Below are positions 26,135 through 36,017 of a stretch of 64,000 bases of DNA, piece by piece. The stretch's first letter is position 1; every line of letters begins with the position of its first letter. Source of the DNA: Vibrio algarum. Its GTDB lineage: Bacteria; Pseudomonadota; Gammaproteobacteria; Enterobacterales; Vibrionaceae. The stretch lies in NCBI RefSeq assembly GCF_028204155.1, contig NZ_JAQLOI010000003.1:1426001-1490000 (forward strand), in the 5' to 3' direction. Under the pieces are notes generated by a model. The model was not told the DNA's origin, did not search any database, and was given only the letters and a program-made list of their open reading frames with translations. A program made the translations under genes and the position numbers.

Positions 26135-26800
26135 ATGAAAATCGAATTGTCAGCTATCGAAGCGAGAGTCATTGGATGTCTATTGGAGAAAGAAGCAACG
26201 ACGCCAGATCTATACCCGCTTACACTTAATAGTTTAACAAACGCATGTAACCAAAAAAGTAATCGTGAACCAGTGATGGCACTTAGTGAAAGCGAAGTAC
26301 TAGACGCTGTTGATAACTTAATATCAAAACGCATGGTAAGTGATGAGAGTGCTTTTAATAGTAGAGTTTCAAAATATCGACACCGTTTTTGTAATACAGA
26401 GTTTGGCGACCTGCAATTTACGCAACAAGAAAAAGGTGTTGTGTGTTGCTTTCTTTTAAGAGGAGCGCAAACACCCGGTGAATTGCGAACTCGTACTAAC
26501 AGATTGTGCCAGTTCACAGATGTCAAAGAGACTGAATCAGTATTAGATACGCTGTCTGCTGGTGAAGCAGAATCGGCTATTGTCGTTAAATTACCTAGAG
26601 AACCAGGTAAACGAGAGTCGCGCTACATGCATCAGTTTTGTGGAAAAGTTGATGTTACTGCGTTTACATCGGTAACGGCGAATCATCACATTGGCACAGA
26701 TAAACGCGATAGTGAAAAAATACAACTTCTTGAAGAAGAACTGGATTCGCTTAAAAAGGAAGTTGCCGAACTGCGCGAAATGATAGAGCAATTTTTATAA
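26135..26800 (+). CDS. yceH: YceH family (UPF0502) protein
   Basis: A 221-residue protein of the YceH/DUF480 family with two winged-helix units. Family blocks: EARVIGCLLEKEATTPDLYPLTLNSL near the start, CNQKSNREPVM, and FLLRGAQTPGELRTRTNRL. The C-terminal 30 residues form a coiled coil. Function unknown. AAGGAAAG lies 6 bases before the start. The GIY-YIG gene follows 2 bases after its stop, so they are probably co-transcribed. Confidence 0.92.
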   Translation: MKIELSAIEARVIGCLLEKEATTPDLYPLTLNSLTNACNQKSNREPVMALSESEVLDAVDNLISKRMVSDESAFNSRVSKYRHRFCNTEFGDLQFTQQEKGVVCCFLLRGAQTPGELRTRTNRLCQFTDVKETESVLDTLSAGEAESAIVVKLPREPGKRESRYMHQFCGKVDVTAFTSVTANHHIGTDKRDSEKIQLLEEELDSLKKEVAELREMIEQFL

Positions 26801-26802
26801 AA

Positions 26803-27096
26803 ATGTCTGATAAAGATGACAAGCCTAAAAATACGAGTTGGTGGGTATATTTAATCCGCAATAACAATAATGCTCTTTATTGCGGAGTCACCAATAACCT
26901 TGAGCGCAGATTCAAAATGCACCAAACGGGTAAGGGTGCAAAAGCGCTAAGAGGAAAAGGACCTCTGGTGTTAGAGTGGTCTCAAGAGCTTAATAATAAA
27001 ATTGAAGCTATGCAGATAGAGTATAAAATAAAACGATTAAAAAAGGCTGATAAAGAAGCCTTGATTGTTGATACTCGTCTCTTCGTACCCAAATGA
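26803..27096 (+). CDS. GIY-YIG nuclease-family protein (UPF0213, YhbQ-like)
   Basis: A 97-residue single-domain protein with WWVYLIRNNNNALYCGVTNNLERRFKMH, the GIY-YIG core in the form VYLI/YCG, followed by the conserved Arg and a later E-x-Q-I-E-Y-KIK block. Small YhbQ-type proteins bind or nick damaged DNA in E. coli; activity here is inferred. It begins 2 bases after yceH. Confidence 0.88.
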   Translation: MSDKDDKPKNTSWWVYLIRNNNNALYCGVTNNLERRFKMHQTGKGAKALRGKGPLVLEWSQELNNKIEAMQIEYKIKRLKKADKEALIVDTRLFVPK

Positions 27097-27211
27097 AGGT
27101 TTTTTGAAATTAAGTTTTTAGACCAATATCACTTAAATATCTATTCGTACTGTTAATATATATTAGATACCTATGGTATGAGCTTTTAATATAATTAATA
27201 ATACAGTTGAG

Positions 27212-28363
27212 ATGTCTATGATTAAGTTAAACAGAATCGCGTTGGCTATTGGTTTTGCAACTATTTCAGGAGCCGTATCTGCCGCTACTCATGTTGCTGA
27301 TAGTCGAGGGAATGGTATGGGTAATACTGGAGTTGCTAGCGCAGACTATCTAGTTGCTCCATTTTATAACCCTGCATTGACGGCGATGTATCGAGAAGGT
27401 GATAGCTTTGGGCTGCTGATTCCGGCTATTGGTATGACAGCTAGGGATAGTGATGACACAATGCAAGAGATAGATGACCTTCAAGCGACTATCAACCAAT
27501 TTGAAACGTCACCGAATCAATCAAATATCGAACAGCTAAATACTCATTTAGATAATTTGGAAGGTAATAAGCCTTTAACCGTTACAGCAGCAGCTGGTGT
27601 CGCGGTCGCAATTCCTAACTCTGTGGTTGCTGTGAACTTTTTTGGTCGAGGTTATGTAGAAATAATCGCTGAAACAGACGTTGCTTCCTATACATCAGAT
27701 TCTGCAGAAGACACCACAACAAGGTATCAGAACTCAAATGTAAACATGGCAGCATTCGGGTATAGCGAATATGGTGTATCTTTTGCTAAAAACTTATTCC
27801 TTGGAGGACAACAATTTTCTTTCGGTATATCACCAAAATATCAGGAGCTAAGAACTTACTCTGATATTGTAAATGTCGATGACTTTGATATAGACGATTA
27901 TGATCAAAGTGAAATTAATAAAAAGGCCTTTAATCTTGATATAGGTGCGGTTTGGTATCAGAATCAGTGGAGAGTAGCGCTAGCGGTTAAAGACTTGTTT
28001 AAGCAGGATATAGAAACTGCCAGCTTAAACTACAGATATGAACTTACCCCGCAAGCAACGTTGGGATTAGCTTATACGTCGAGATTTTTTACTGCAGCTC
28101 TAGACGCTGATCTTACGACTCAAACTCGCTATACAGATGTAGATGATGACACACAGTTCATCAGGTTCGGAATTGAGGGAAATGCATGGGACTGGTTACA
28201 ATTGCGAGCGGGCTATCAGGTTGATATGGAAAGTACATTAGATAATATGGTTACAGCGGGTCTGGGTATATCTCCATTTGATATTGTGAACATAGATTTG
28301 GCTGGTTCGTATGCGGGCGATAACGAATTTGGGGCATCGGCAAATCTAGCACTAACGTTCTAA
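27212..28363 (+). CDS. TraF_2-type outer-membrane beta-barrel protein
   Basis: A 383-residue exported protein with a signal peptide (cleavage after SGAVSA near residue 24). ADSRGNGMGNTGVASADYLVAPFYNPALTA near the N-terminus, followed by many amphipathic strands ending in ANLALTF with a C-terminal Phe, matches proteins labelled conjugal transfer TraF in Vibrio. The similarity is to a FadL-like barrel and no conjugation genes are nearby, so transfer is unlikely to be its role. A coiled segment at about 75-115 may form a plug or surface loop. Two starts (27212, 27218) are possible. Confidence 0.8.
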   Translation: MSMIKLNRIALAIGFATISGAVSAATHVADSRGNGMGNTGVASADYLVAPFYNPALTAMYREGDSFGLLIPAIGMTARDSDDTMQEIDDLQATINQFETSPNQSNIEQLNTHLDNLEGNKPLTVTAAAGVAVAIPNSVVAVNFFGRGYVEIIAETDVASYTSDSAEDTTTRYQNSNVNMAAFGYSEYGVSFAKNLFLGGQQFSFGISPKYQELRTYSDIVNVDDFDIDDYDQSEINKKAFNLDIGAVWYQNQWRVALAVKDLFKQDIETASLNYRYELTPQATLGLAYTSRFFTAALDADLTTQTRYTDVDDDTQFIRFGIEGNAWDWLQLRAGYQVDMESTLDNMVTAGLGISPFDIVNIDLAGSYAGDNEFGASANLALTF

Positions 28364-28386
28364 TTTTTCCTTAAGTTTAGTAGATG

Positions 28387-28422
28387 AAAAGAAATCACTA
28401 GAAAAAGTTGGTGGTTTCTTTT
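28387..28422 (+). terminator. Intrinsic terminator upstream of luxP
   Basis: AAAAGAAATCAC pairs with GTGGTTTCTTTT (one G-T pair) over a 12-base loop and is followed by TTATAT. It ends the TraF_2-type gene. Confidence 0.75.
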
Positions 28423-28501
28423 TATATATGGACTCAATCTATTGGTATAAGTGCTTATTCTCTATTATGATTTGTGTATTGATCATAACCTAGGGGATTA
28501 A

Positions 28502-29599
28502 ATGAAGTTAAGTTTTACTCAGCTAGCGTTACTGGCATGCCTCTACTCTTCTTTTGGTTTTTCCGTTGAAATACTTAGCCCGTATTGGAGTTATTCAGAT
28601 TTTCTTGATGCTTATCCAGAACAGAAAATACTGACCAAGCATTTAACGGTTTCGGTCGGTAAGCCGCCTGTCCCCCTTGAACTTGTACAACAAGAACCTG
28701 TTCGTATATCCGTGCTTTATCCGGGAGAACAAGAATCAGATTATTGGCGACGAAATATTCTGGCTTTCGAGAGACGTCTAAATGAACTTGGTATTAAGTA
28801 TTCACTAGAGCAAATATTTACGAAGCCGAATGCAGAGGCAAGAGATCAGAATCTATTTTTAAATAGCGCCCTTAAAAAAAATACCGATTATTTAATCTTT
28901 ACTTTAGATACAGGCCGACATAAAAAGTTTATAGAGCACGTTCTCTATAACTCAGACGTTAAAATAATTTTGCAGAACATTACCACTCCAGTAAAAGACT
29001 GGGGAGAAAAACAACCGTTTCTCTATGCTGGGTTCGACCACTTGCTAGGAAGTCAAATGTTGGCAGATTATTTTAAAAAGACATTTCATAACGGTGCAAA
29101 CTATTCAGTTCTGTATTTCTCCCAAGGTTATGTTAGTGATGCTAGAGGAGACACTTTTATTGATGCAATGGCATCTGAGAAAAATTTTAGACTCCAATCA
29201 TCGTATTACACTAAAGCGAGCAAAGAAAGCAGCTATGACGCCGCAATATCAGCAATAGAAAAGACACCAGATTTGGATTTTTTGTATGCCTGTTCTACTG
29301 ATGTGGCTTTGGGTGCTGTTGACGCTATTCAAAGAACTGGAAACCTTCAAATCAAGGTTAATGGTTGGGGTGGTGGTTCGGCAGAACTTGATGCTATTTC
29401 AAGCGGAGCGATGGACGTGACAGTGATGAGAATGAATGATGATACAGGTATCGCAATGGCTGAAGCGATAAAGTGGGATGTCGAAGGCAAAGACGTACCT
29501 ACAGTATATTCCGGCGGTTTTGAACTCGTTACTAAGCATGATGATCTTGAAAAAATCAATCGTTTAAAAAAACGTGCATTTAGGTATTCAGATAAATGA
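28502..29599 (+). CDS. luxP: Autoinducer-2 binding periplasmic protein LuxP
   Basis: LuxP binds AI-2 (the borate ester form in Vibrio harveyi) and controls LuxQ. The 365-residue protein has a signal peptide ending near residue 22. The residues contacting AI-2 in V. harveyi LuxP are all present at the same numbers: Gln77, Ser79, Trp82, Asn159, Arg215, Thr266, Asp267, Trp289 and Arg310, in YPGEQESDYW, LQNITT, SDARGDTF, ACSTDVA, NGWGGGS and TVMRMNDD. It overlaps luxQ by 4 bases (ATGA). Confidence 0.98.
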   Translation: MKLSFTQLALLACLYSSFGFSVEILSPYWSYSDFLDAYPEQKILTKHLTVSVGKPPVPLELVQQEPVRISVLYPGEQESDYWRRNILAFERRLNELGIKYSLEQIFTKPNAEARDQNLFLNSALKKNTDYLIFTLDTGRHKKFIEHVLYNSDVKIILQNITTPVKDWGEKQPFLYAGFDHLLGSQMLADYFKKTFHNGANYSVLYFSQGYVSDARGDTFIDAMASEKNFRLQSSYYTKASKESSYDAAISAIEKTPDLDFLYACSTDVALGAVDAIQRTGNLQIKVNGWGGGSAELDAISSGAMDVTVMRMNDDTGIAMAEAIKWDVEGKDVPTVYSGGFELVTKHDDLEKINRLKKRAFRYSDK

Positions 29600-32159
29600 T
29601 TTTCAAACTGAATCCGTCTAAACCAAGATCAATGGCGAATCTAACGGCTCGACTTATTTTTATCGTCTTTACACTTTTAATTGCTTTGTTATTAGGTTTC
29701 AGTTACCAGTTTAGCTCCACGGCAGTCACCCAAGAAATAGAAAGAAATGTCACCCAAACCGCATCTCTATTGCAAAATTTAGTTGACTACCGATTAGGGA
29801 CAATGCAGTCAACGCAAAATGGCCATACTCGAAGTGTAACGTTGACAGGTTTTATTGAATCTGAAGCTAAGTCAGAGATTGAAGATTACTTTTCATCTAT
29901 CGATCAGACGAACCTAAGAAGTACCCCCGATTTTCGTTTTATCTCTAAGCCAGAAGGTCTTTTTTGGGACGACGGCAATGCGCCTTTCTTTGGCATTGGT
30001 CGAAGCCATCTAGAAGTGCTAGTAAAAGGTGTTGCGTATAACGATAGTTGGCATTTCGTAGCTTTAGATACTGATTCTAGAAACCAATACCTGCTCATAA
30101 GACGAGTACCAGTGATAGAAAATACAAGAGGTGAAGTAGTAGGAAAACTATTTATTGCAATAGTACTTAATAACAACTTCACATTGGTAGAGAACCTTAA
30201 GATAGCAAGTAATACTACTGAAATCGTGCTCTTGGTAAATGATAGGGCGGTTGCCTCTACCGTCAAACTTGATAGAGAACTGTTAATACGAATTCAGGAT
30301 TCTAAGCGACCGTCGTTTACTCATAATAGCGAATTGATGGCGAATATTGTGGATTTAAAAATTAATGGGGTTAAAAGTCCAATAAGCGTTTATTCCTTGC
30401 AAGATAATAAAAATTTTCTGTCATTAGAAAATAACTTTAAAATTAGTCTTATTTTTTCATTGTTTTCTATTTTGGTAACTGCTGGGTTAGCTCGATTTTT
30501 AATTCAAAAGCGAATCACTAGTGAACTGACTTCGTTAATGGCGTATACACAACTAGCAGGAGATGAAAGAAAAGTCTCGAAGTTTGAAGGTTCAATAGTG
30601 TCTGAGTTTGATCATATTGGTCATACCTTGGAGCTTACATTTGCCGATCTTTTAGAAAAAGAGAAGCTATTCCAAGATTTATTTAACTTTGCATTGTCAC
30701 CAATTATTGTTTGGAGTGGTGAAGGGAAAATTTTACGTATGAATCCAGCTGCAGAAAAAGCATTTCAAGTGGAAGGTGTTCATATTGAAAGAGATTACAG
30801 AACGTTTAAACATCTCATGTTATCTCATATAAAAATGGTTAGTACTGGAGCGGTGTTAACAGGAATAAAAATACCGATCAGTAAAACAGTTTATCTCTGG
30901 AACCTTTCCCCAATCTCTTTAGATGACGGAATCCATACCATTATTGGGCAAGGGCTTGATATTACTTCTCTTGTTGAAGCAGAAGAGCAAAGTAATCTAG
31001 CGAGAATTGAAGCAGAGAAGTCGGCTACGGCTAGGGCGGAGTTTATGGCTCGAATTAGTCATGAGATAAGAACGCCGTTGAACGGTATATTGGGTATATC
31101 GCAGTTATTGAAAAAGAGTGAACACAGTCAAGATCAAGCGGAAAAAATCGACGTTTTACGTCAAAGTGGTGAACATTTACTAGCGGTATTAAATGACATA
31201 CTTGATTTTTCTAAAATTGAACAAGGAAAACTTAAGATTGAGAAAAAAGTTTTGTTTTGGCTAGCTTAGTTAATTCAATAAAAAACATATACGCTCCTTT
31301 ATGTGAGGAGAAAAAGATTACGTTTAATGTGCACAATTTAGTTCCAACCAATACGACGTTACTGTCGGATCAGGTTCGCCTTAATCAGATATTATTTAAT
31401 CTATTGAGTAATTCAGTAAAATTTACCCATTATGGACAGATTGACGTTACTTTTTCGGTTGTTCAAAACAAAATAAGTAACATGGTATTGTGTATTGAAG
31501 TCAGAGATACAGGTATTGGGATATCCTCAGAAAATTTAGAAACGATTTTTGACCCATTTACACAATCGGAAAAAACATCAATAAGAGAGTACGGTGGAAG
31601 TGGTTTAGGGCTATCCATAGTTAAATTGTTAGTAGAAATGCTTGAAGGCACAATAAAAATCACCAGTGAAGAGCATGTGGGGACTAAACTGTCGCTGCAT
31701 ATACCCGTAGAAGAACGACGTAAATTACCTCGTGTAAGCCTTAAAATAGACAAAACTAATTCGTTAGAGCTTTTCCACCGTCAATTATCTATGCTTTTGG
31801 TCGAAGACAACAAAACCAACGCGTATATTGCGCAAGCATTTTGTAAAAAATATGGAATGATAGTCGAATGGGTACAGGATGGTGTTACGGCAATCGAATG
31901 CCTTAAGACAAATGAATATGACCTGATCATGATGGACAATCAAATGCCTAATATGGATGGTATTGAAGCCACTCAAATTATTAGAAATGAACTACACATG
32001 AAAACACCAATAATTGCATGTACAGCTGACGGTTATGAAGACACCAAAAATGCATTTTTAGAGGCTGGTGCGAACTGTGTATTAGTAAAGCCTATAAAAG
32101 AACAACCTTTACGTGAGGCGTTTATTATACTAAAAAATGATTTGTCTAATGATCTTTAG
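29596..32159 (+). CDS. luxQ: Autoinducer-2 hybrid sensor kinase LuxQ (apparent frameshift)
   Basis: LuxQ is the membrane partner of LuxP and acts as kinase or phosphatase in the quorum phosphorelay to LuxU/LuxO. Parts in order: helix at 20-38; periplasmic tandem PAS domain to about 275; second helix at 281-302; PAS at about 355-455; DHp with ARISHEIRTPLNG (His489); HATPase with NLLSNSVKFT and GGSGLGLSI; C-terminal receiver with LLVEDNKTNAYIA and Asp in MMDNQMPNMDG. The frame breaks in the A6 run at 31243-31248; one more A gives IEKKSFVLASLVNSI, matching other LuxQ proteins, and a full protein of about 854 residues. luxU and luxO are not in the window. Confidence 0.94.
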
Positions 32160-32167
32160 ACGATGAA

Positions 32168-32824
32168 TCAACTTTCGAAGGAGAGGTCGAGTATTTCGTA
32201 CTTAAGGTCATTTTGAATCTCTATAGCTTCTTCAAACTTAATACCAATCAATAACCCACCATTCTGGCGTCGGCAGTTAACTACGCTGCACTGAGGGATA
32301 TCTTTAGGAAAGTGTTCGAGTTTAGGGCTAATGGTTACAATCGAATTTTTTTCCAAAGGGAGAGCTTCTTGTAAATAGATACCGCAACCTGAAGCAGAAA
32401 GATCGCGCAGCGTACCAGTAGATTTTGTTTCTTTATGCTCAAGTGTGATTGGTATATCAAGCTTAAATCGTTTGTGCTCTCTAATAGGTTTACTTTCAAA
32501 ATTATAAGGTAGACGGACAAACATTAACCAAGTTGGTCGCGATATTACGGTGATTATCTTAGTTTTGAAAGCGATGATATGACCGAGATCAGTATCCGTA
32601 ATCCCCCTGACAACAGCACTTACATTACTTGTCTTACGTGTGATTAAGTCTTCGACAGCCTTTTGGCTCATATCCAACAACATAAATTGGTTTTCTTTTA
32701 TACCGATTAAATTACATTGCAGGTTATATTCATCTTTAGGGCCAAATTTTATGGTAACCGTAAGACGCATACCAAACTCTAAATATTGCTTAATGTTGTT
32801 CTTTTTTTGATTTGCTGTACTCAT
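32168..32824 (-). CDS. PilZ-domain c-di-GMP receptor protein
   Basis: A 218-residue protein with an N-terminal YcgR-like region (about 15-105) and a C-terminal PilZ domain. The c-di-GMP signature is intact: R115-x-x-x-R119 (REHKR) and DLSASG at 141-146. It is likely to change motility, biofilm or secretion in response to c-di-GMP. It is convergent with luxQ, 8 bases from the luxQ stop, which is suggestive but not proof of functional linkage. Confidence 0.88.
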   Translation of the reverse strand: MSTANQKKNNIKQYLEFGMRLTVTIKFGPKDEYNLQCNLIGIKENQFMLLDMSQKAVEDLITRKTSNVSAVVRGITDTDLGHIIAFKTKIITVISRPTWLMFVRLPYNFESKPIREHKRFKLDIPITLEHKETKSTGTLRDLSASGCGIYLQEALPLEKNSIVTISPKLEHFPKDIPQCSVVNCRRQNGGLLIGIKFEEAIEIQNDLKYEILDLSFES

Positions 32825-32950
32825 ACGTTCCTTGAATAGTATATGTCCTTACATATTCTAGATTAGACGTATTCGATTGAGTTTTGTAGGGTTATTTTCA
32901 AATTCTGAATGATTGGTTAGTGTTGTGGGTGCGGTTAGTGTTAAGTTTTG

Positions 32951-33232
32951 CTAAATGTGTGTATCTAAAATCGTACCTATAATGTCGTTAGATCTCTGGA
33001 TTAAGCTTGCTCCAGCTTGATTATAGGTTTTAGCTTGTTGGAGTTTGTTAAGAGACTCTTGGGTAGATGGCGATGGCTTCTCCTTGTTGATACTTAAGTC
33101 ATCGTTATCAATTTTGTTAAATTCTAGATTATTCATTTTTTTTGCGTCAGCTATTTCGCTCGCCGCTTCTTCGGAAAGCAATTTAGAACGCTGTATTAAC
33201 TGGTAACCTGAATTGATCGAAGAAACAGACAT
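32951..33232 (-). CDS. Small hypothetical protein (93 aa)
   Basis: A 93-residue hydrophilic protein beginning MSVSSINSGYQLIQRSKLL and ending GASLIQRSNDIIGTILDT. The similar segments GYQLIQRS and GASLIQRS at both ends, separated by an acidic and polar middle, suggest a helical hairpin. AAGGAT about 7 bases before the 33232 start supports it over a longer frame reaching 33385. The termini resemble those of flagellar axial or hook-associated small proteins, but I would not assign that role. Confidence 0.6.
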   Translation of the reverse strand: MSVSSINSGYQLIQRSKLLSEEAASEIADAKKMNNLEFNKIDNDDLSINKEKPSPSTQESLNKLQQAKTYNQAGASLIQRSNDIIGTILDTHI

Positions 33233-33344
33233 CACAATATCCTTAGCATCTAGATAAAGAATAATAGTGTTTGTTGTTAGTTTCAAATTTTTGAATGTAA
33301 ATAGGTAGTTTATTGAGTCAGACTTGCAACAGGATAGTGTATTT

Positions 33345-33506
33345 TTAGCAGAACAAGCTAGAGATGAGTTCAAGCTCCTCTTCATTGATCAAAGGTTCAG
33401 GTTTGTTATCGAGTTTGGTTTCTATTTCATCGTGCAACTTTTTTAGTTGCTCGTGAGACAGTAATGCAACATTTGTCTGAAATTCTTCGAATTGTTTCTG
33501 ACCCAT
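33345..33506 (-). CDS. Small acidic protein of unknown function (53 aa)
   Basis: A 53-codon frame, MGQKQFEEFQTNVALLSHEQ onward, ending EEELELISSLFC. It has a GAGAG element 6 bases before the ATG. The helical composition with a mid-protein KLHDEIETKL stretch and an acidic tail suggests a small helical protein. It lies 112 bases upstream of the 93-aa gene on the same strand and may share its transcript. I do not recognise the family. Confidence 0.55.
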   Translation of the reverse strand: MGQKQFEEFQTNVALLSHEQLKKLHDEIETKLDNKPEPLINEEELELISSLFC

Positions 33507-33653
33507 TTTATTCTCTCAACACACTTTAGATTTCATTTAACTTTTGTACGGAATACCCTACAGGACTCCTCTGATAATATAGTACGAACAATTAAACCAT
33601 TTGTAAGAATAATGTCAGGAGACATCAGCTCAATGTTAAATCTTAAACGCGTA

Positions 33654-35825
33654 TTACGTTAATACCGCGTCTTTACGATTACGCTTAGCAAGTTTGTTAG
33701 CCAAAGATTGTAACTCTGGCAACATTCGATAGATTAAATGCAGCTGTTGTAAAACCATTCTGGCGGAACCTTCCTCATCTTGACGCCATGCTGACAGTTT
33801 TGTCTCTATATCACTATAAATCTGTTCGTTGATTTGCGATTGAGTATCATTGTGTAATTGCACATACAATGCCTCTAGTAGGCCATGGATCTCTCGATGA
33901 GCTTCAAGAATGAGTAAGTGTGTTGATTGTTCGGAAATTCTTTGTCTATGAGCTCCTAAGGCGGATATATAGCTGAGAAGGGCGTGGTTCAAAGTAAGAA
34001 ATCTGAAACTATCATCAACAGAAGAGCGATGCTTGCCTGGTTCGACCAACATATTTGTTATTGCGGAACTAAGTAAGGATGTCTGATTATGGGCACGTCG
34101 GCGCGCTATTCGATAAGTTAAATCATTTTGTTTGCCTAATCTGTATTGCCCAATAATCTGTGCTAAATACAATTTGTTAGCTGAAATAGATTCAGCCATC
34201 ACGTTATGTAATCGCCTAGATTGCCAATCGGGTAGAATATACGTCACAGCGCCTACTGCTAATAGGCAGCCAATTAGAGTGTCCGTTAATCTAGGCATGA
34301 TGACCGCGAATCCTTCACCTAATTGGTTAAAACAGAATAAAACTAAGATCGTAATAAAAGCAGTCGCGTAGCTGTAGTTGTTGACACGAAAGACGAAAAA
34401 AGCAACGCAAGAAAGTACAATAATAATTAATTGGCTTAGCATGGAAGGAAAGAGCGACAATAGAATTACGCCGACAAATAACCCAATAAGGGTGCCTATC
34501 ACTCTGGAGACTAACTTTTGGCGCGTAGCGCTATAGTTTGGTTGGCATACAAAAAGAGTGGTTAGTAAGATCCAATAACCCCTTTCTATATCGAACATTT
34601 GTATGATGCCATAGCCAAGTGTTAATGCGATTGATAATCGAATAGCGTGCCTGAAAAGCAGAGATGAAGGGTTAAGGTTGGATCTAACTCTTAGCCACAT
34701 CTCCTTAAGGCTATGGGCATCAGTATCATCTAGAATATCGTCATTTTCTCTATTTATCGCATCAGGGTTACTTATATTAGATAGCAGCTTTTCGATAGTG
34801 GATAGGTTGCTAAAAAGATAGTTAAGTTGTTCTAATAAAGGTTTCCAACTCGTATTATTCTGATCTTCTAGGTATTTAATTGAACGCTGAATTTCTTCAA
34901 GTGCTTGGTTTGAATCTTCCCCATGTTCGTAGACAACACCGGAGTTAATACAAAACGCAATTTTTGAACAAGCGCGAGCTTGAAGGTCGATTAAATGTTT
35001 GAATCGGAACATAATATCTGAATGAATAAAAGTGCTCCCTAAGTCCTGGTATCGATAATGGCTAGAGCTTATTCTTTCGTGAATATCTTGTGCTAAAAAA
35101 TAAATCTTAAGGAAGCGATCACTTGGACCGTCGACGATTCCTCGGTTAGATCGCGAGAGTATAATTTGCTTAAAATTGTTTAGTGCGACCACTATTTCCA
35201 CGTTTAATTTAGCTTCGTGAATACGATAGGGTTGTGGAGTGAGGTTAGAAATCGGGTGGAAAAGGGTTTTCTTAGCGTCAAAATAATAGGAAAGCTGTTC
35301 AAATACGGTAGCTAAACTTTGTTGTACGGGCCTTAAGGGGGCAATGCTATACCAAACTGTAGAACTAAAAAAATACCATATAGCGCCAGTGAGAAGAAGT
35401 AATGGTTGTAGCCAAAGGTTTGTACTGCTATGTGCTCCTAACATTGTATAAATAGCGATAAGCAAAGAGCCAAAGGCAATTTTTGCGTATCGAGGACCTA
35501 TAGCCCCTACCATTATAAAGCCTATAGAAGATGAAAAAAGTCCAATAGCAAATAAAACAGGATGGTCAAATAAAATCTCGATAGAAAATGTAGCGATAAC
35601 GAAGCAAAGTACGGTCAAGACTTGCGCTTTTATTCTACCTTTAAAATTGTCATCTGATTCTGCTAAAGCTGCAGCAATAACACCTAAAATCAAAGGCGTG
35701 GCAGTTTCTTGTAGCTCAAAGTACCAACAAGGTATAGTGACACCGAGTAAAGTGATGAGTATAAGTAGGCCATGATTAATGGCTGGATTTACCCACAACT
35801 GACGAATATTAGTTAGAAATTGCAC
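33654..35825 (-). CDS. yccS: YccS-type inner-membrane protein (FUSC family)
   Basis: A 723-residue protein with two sets of membrane helices (about 15-155 and 390-525) separated and followed by cytoplasmic helical regions, the architecture of YccS/YhfK and aromatic acid exporters. GPRYAKIAFGSLLIAIYTMLG, RHAIRLSIALTLGYGI and FVCQPNYSATRQKLVSRVIGTL match the family. The function of YccS is unknown; efflux is inferred from family membership. Confidence 0.9.
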   Translation of the reverse strand: MQFLTNIRQLWVNPAINHGLLILITLLGVTIPCWYFELQETATPLILGVIAAALAESDDNFKGRIKAQVLTVLCFVIATFSIEILFDHPVLFAIGLFSSSIGFIMVGAIGPRYAKIAFGSLLIAIYTMLGAHSSTNLWLQPLLLLTGAIWYFFSSTVWYSIAPLRPVQQSLATVFEQLSYYFDAKKTLFHPISNLTPQPYRIHEAKLNVEIVVALNNFKQIILSRSNRGIVDGPSDRFLKIYFLAQDIHERISSSHYRYQDLGSTFIHSDIMFRFKHLIDLQARACSKIAFCINSGVVYEHGEDSNQALEEIQRSIKYLEDQNNTSWKPLLEQLNYLFSNLSTIEKLLSNISNPDAINRENDDILDDTDAHSLKEMWLRVRSNLNPSSLLFRHAIRLSIALTLGYGIIQMFDIERGYWILLTTLFVCQPNYSATRQKLVSRVIGTLIGLFVGVILLSLFPSMLSQLIIIVLSCVAFFVFRVNNYSYATAFITILVLFCFNQLGEGFAVIMPRLTDTLIGCLLAVGAVTYILPDWQSRRLHNVMAESISANKLYLAQIIGQYRLGKQNDLTYRIARRRAHNQTSLLSSAITNMLVEPGKHRSSVDDSFRFLTLNHALLSYISALGAHRQRISEQSTHLLILEAHREIHGLLEALYVQLHNDTQSQINEQIYSDIETKLSAWRQDEEGSARMVLQQLHLIYRMLPELQSLANKLAKRNRKDAVLT

Positions 35826-36017
35826 AGAAATAAGACTTCTTAGTAGTTGCTTAATTAGATTTAAGATCTTGCTTGATTAGAGCAATAAATCAACGGAAAA
35901 ATGAATATTATTTTCAAGGTTAGGTTAATCTATTTTCTTATAAGTTAACTATTGAGCATAAAATAGTTGTACTATTTCAAGCTGAAAGTATTTGATTTTG
36001 CAAAGAGTGTATAGGAT

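Noticed and set aside
27212..28363. Conjugation gene traF
   Set aside because: The name is inherited from a family label; the protein is a beta-barrel and no other transfer gene is nearby.
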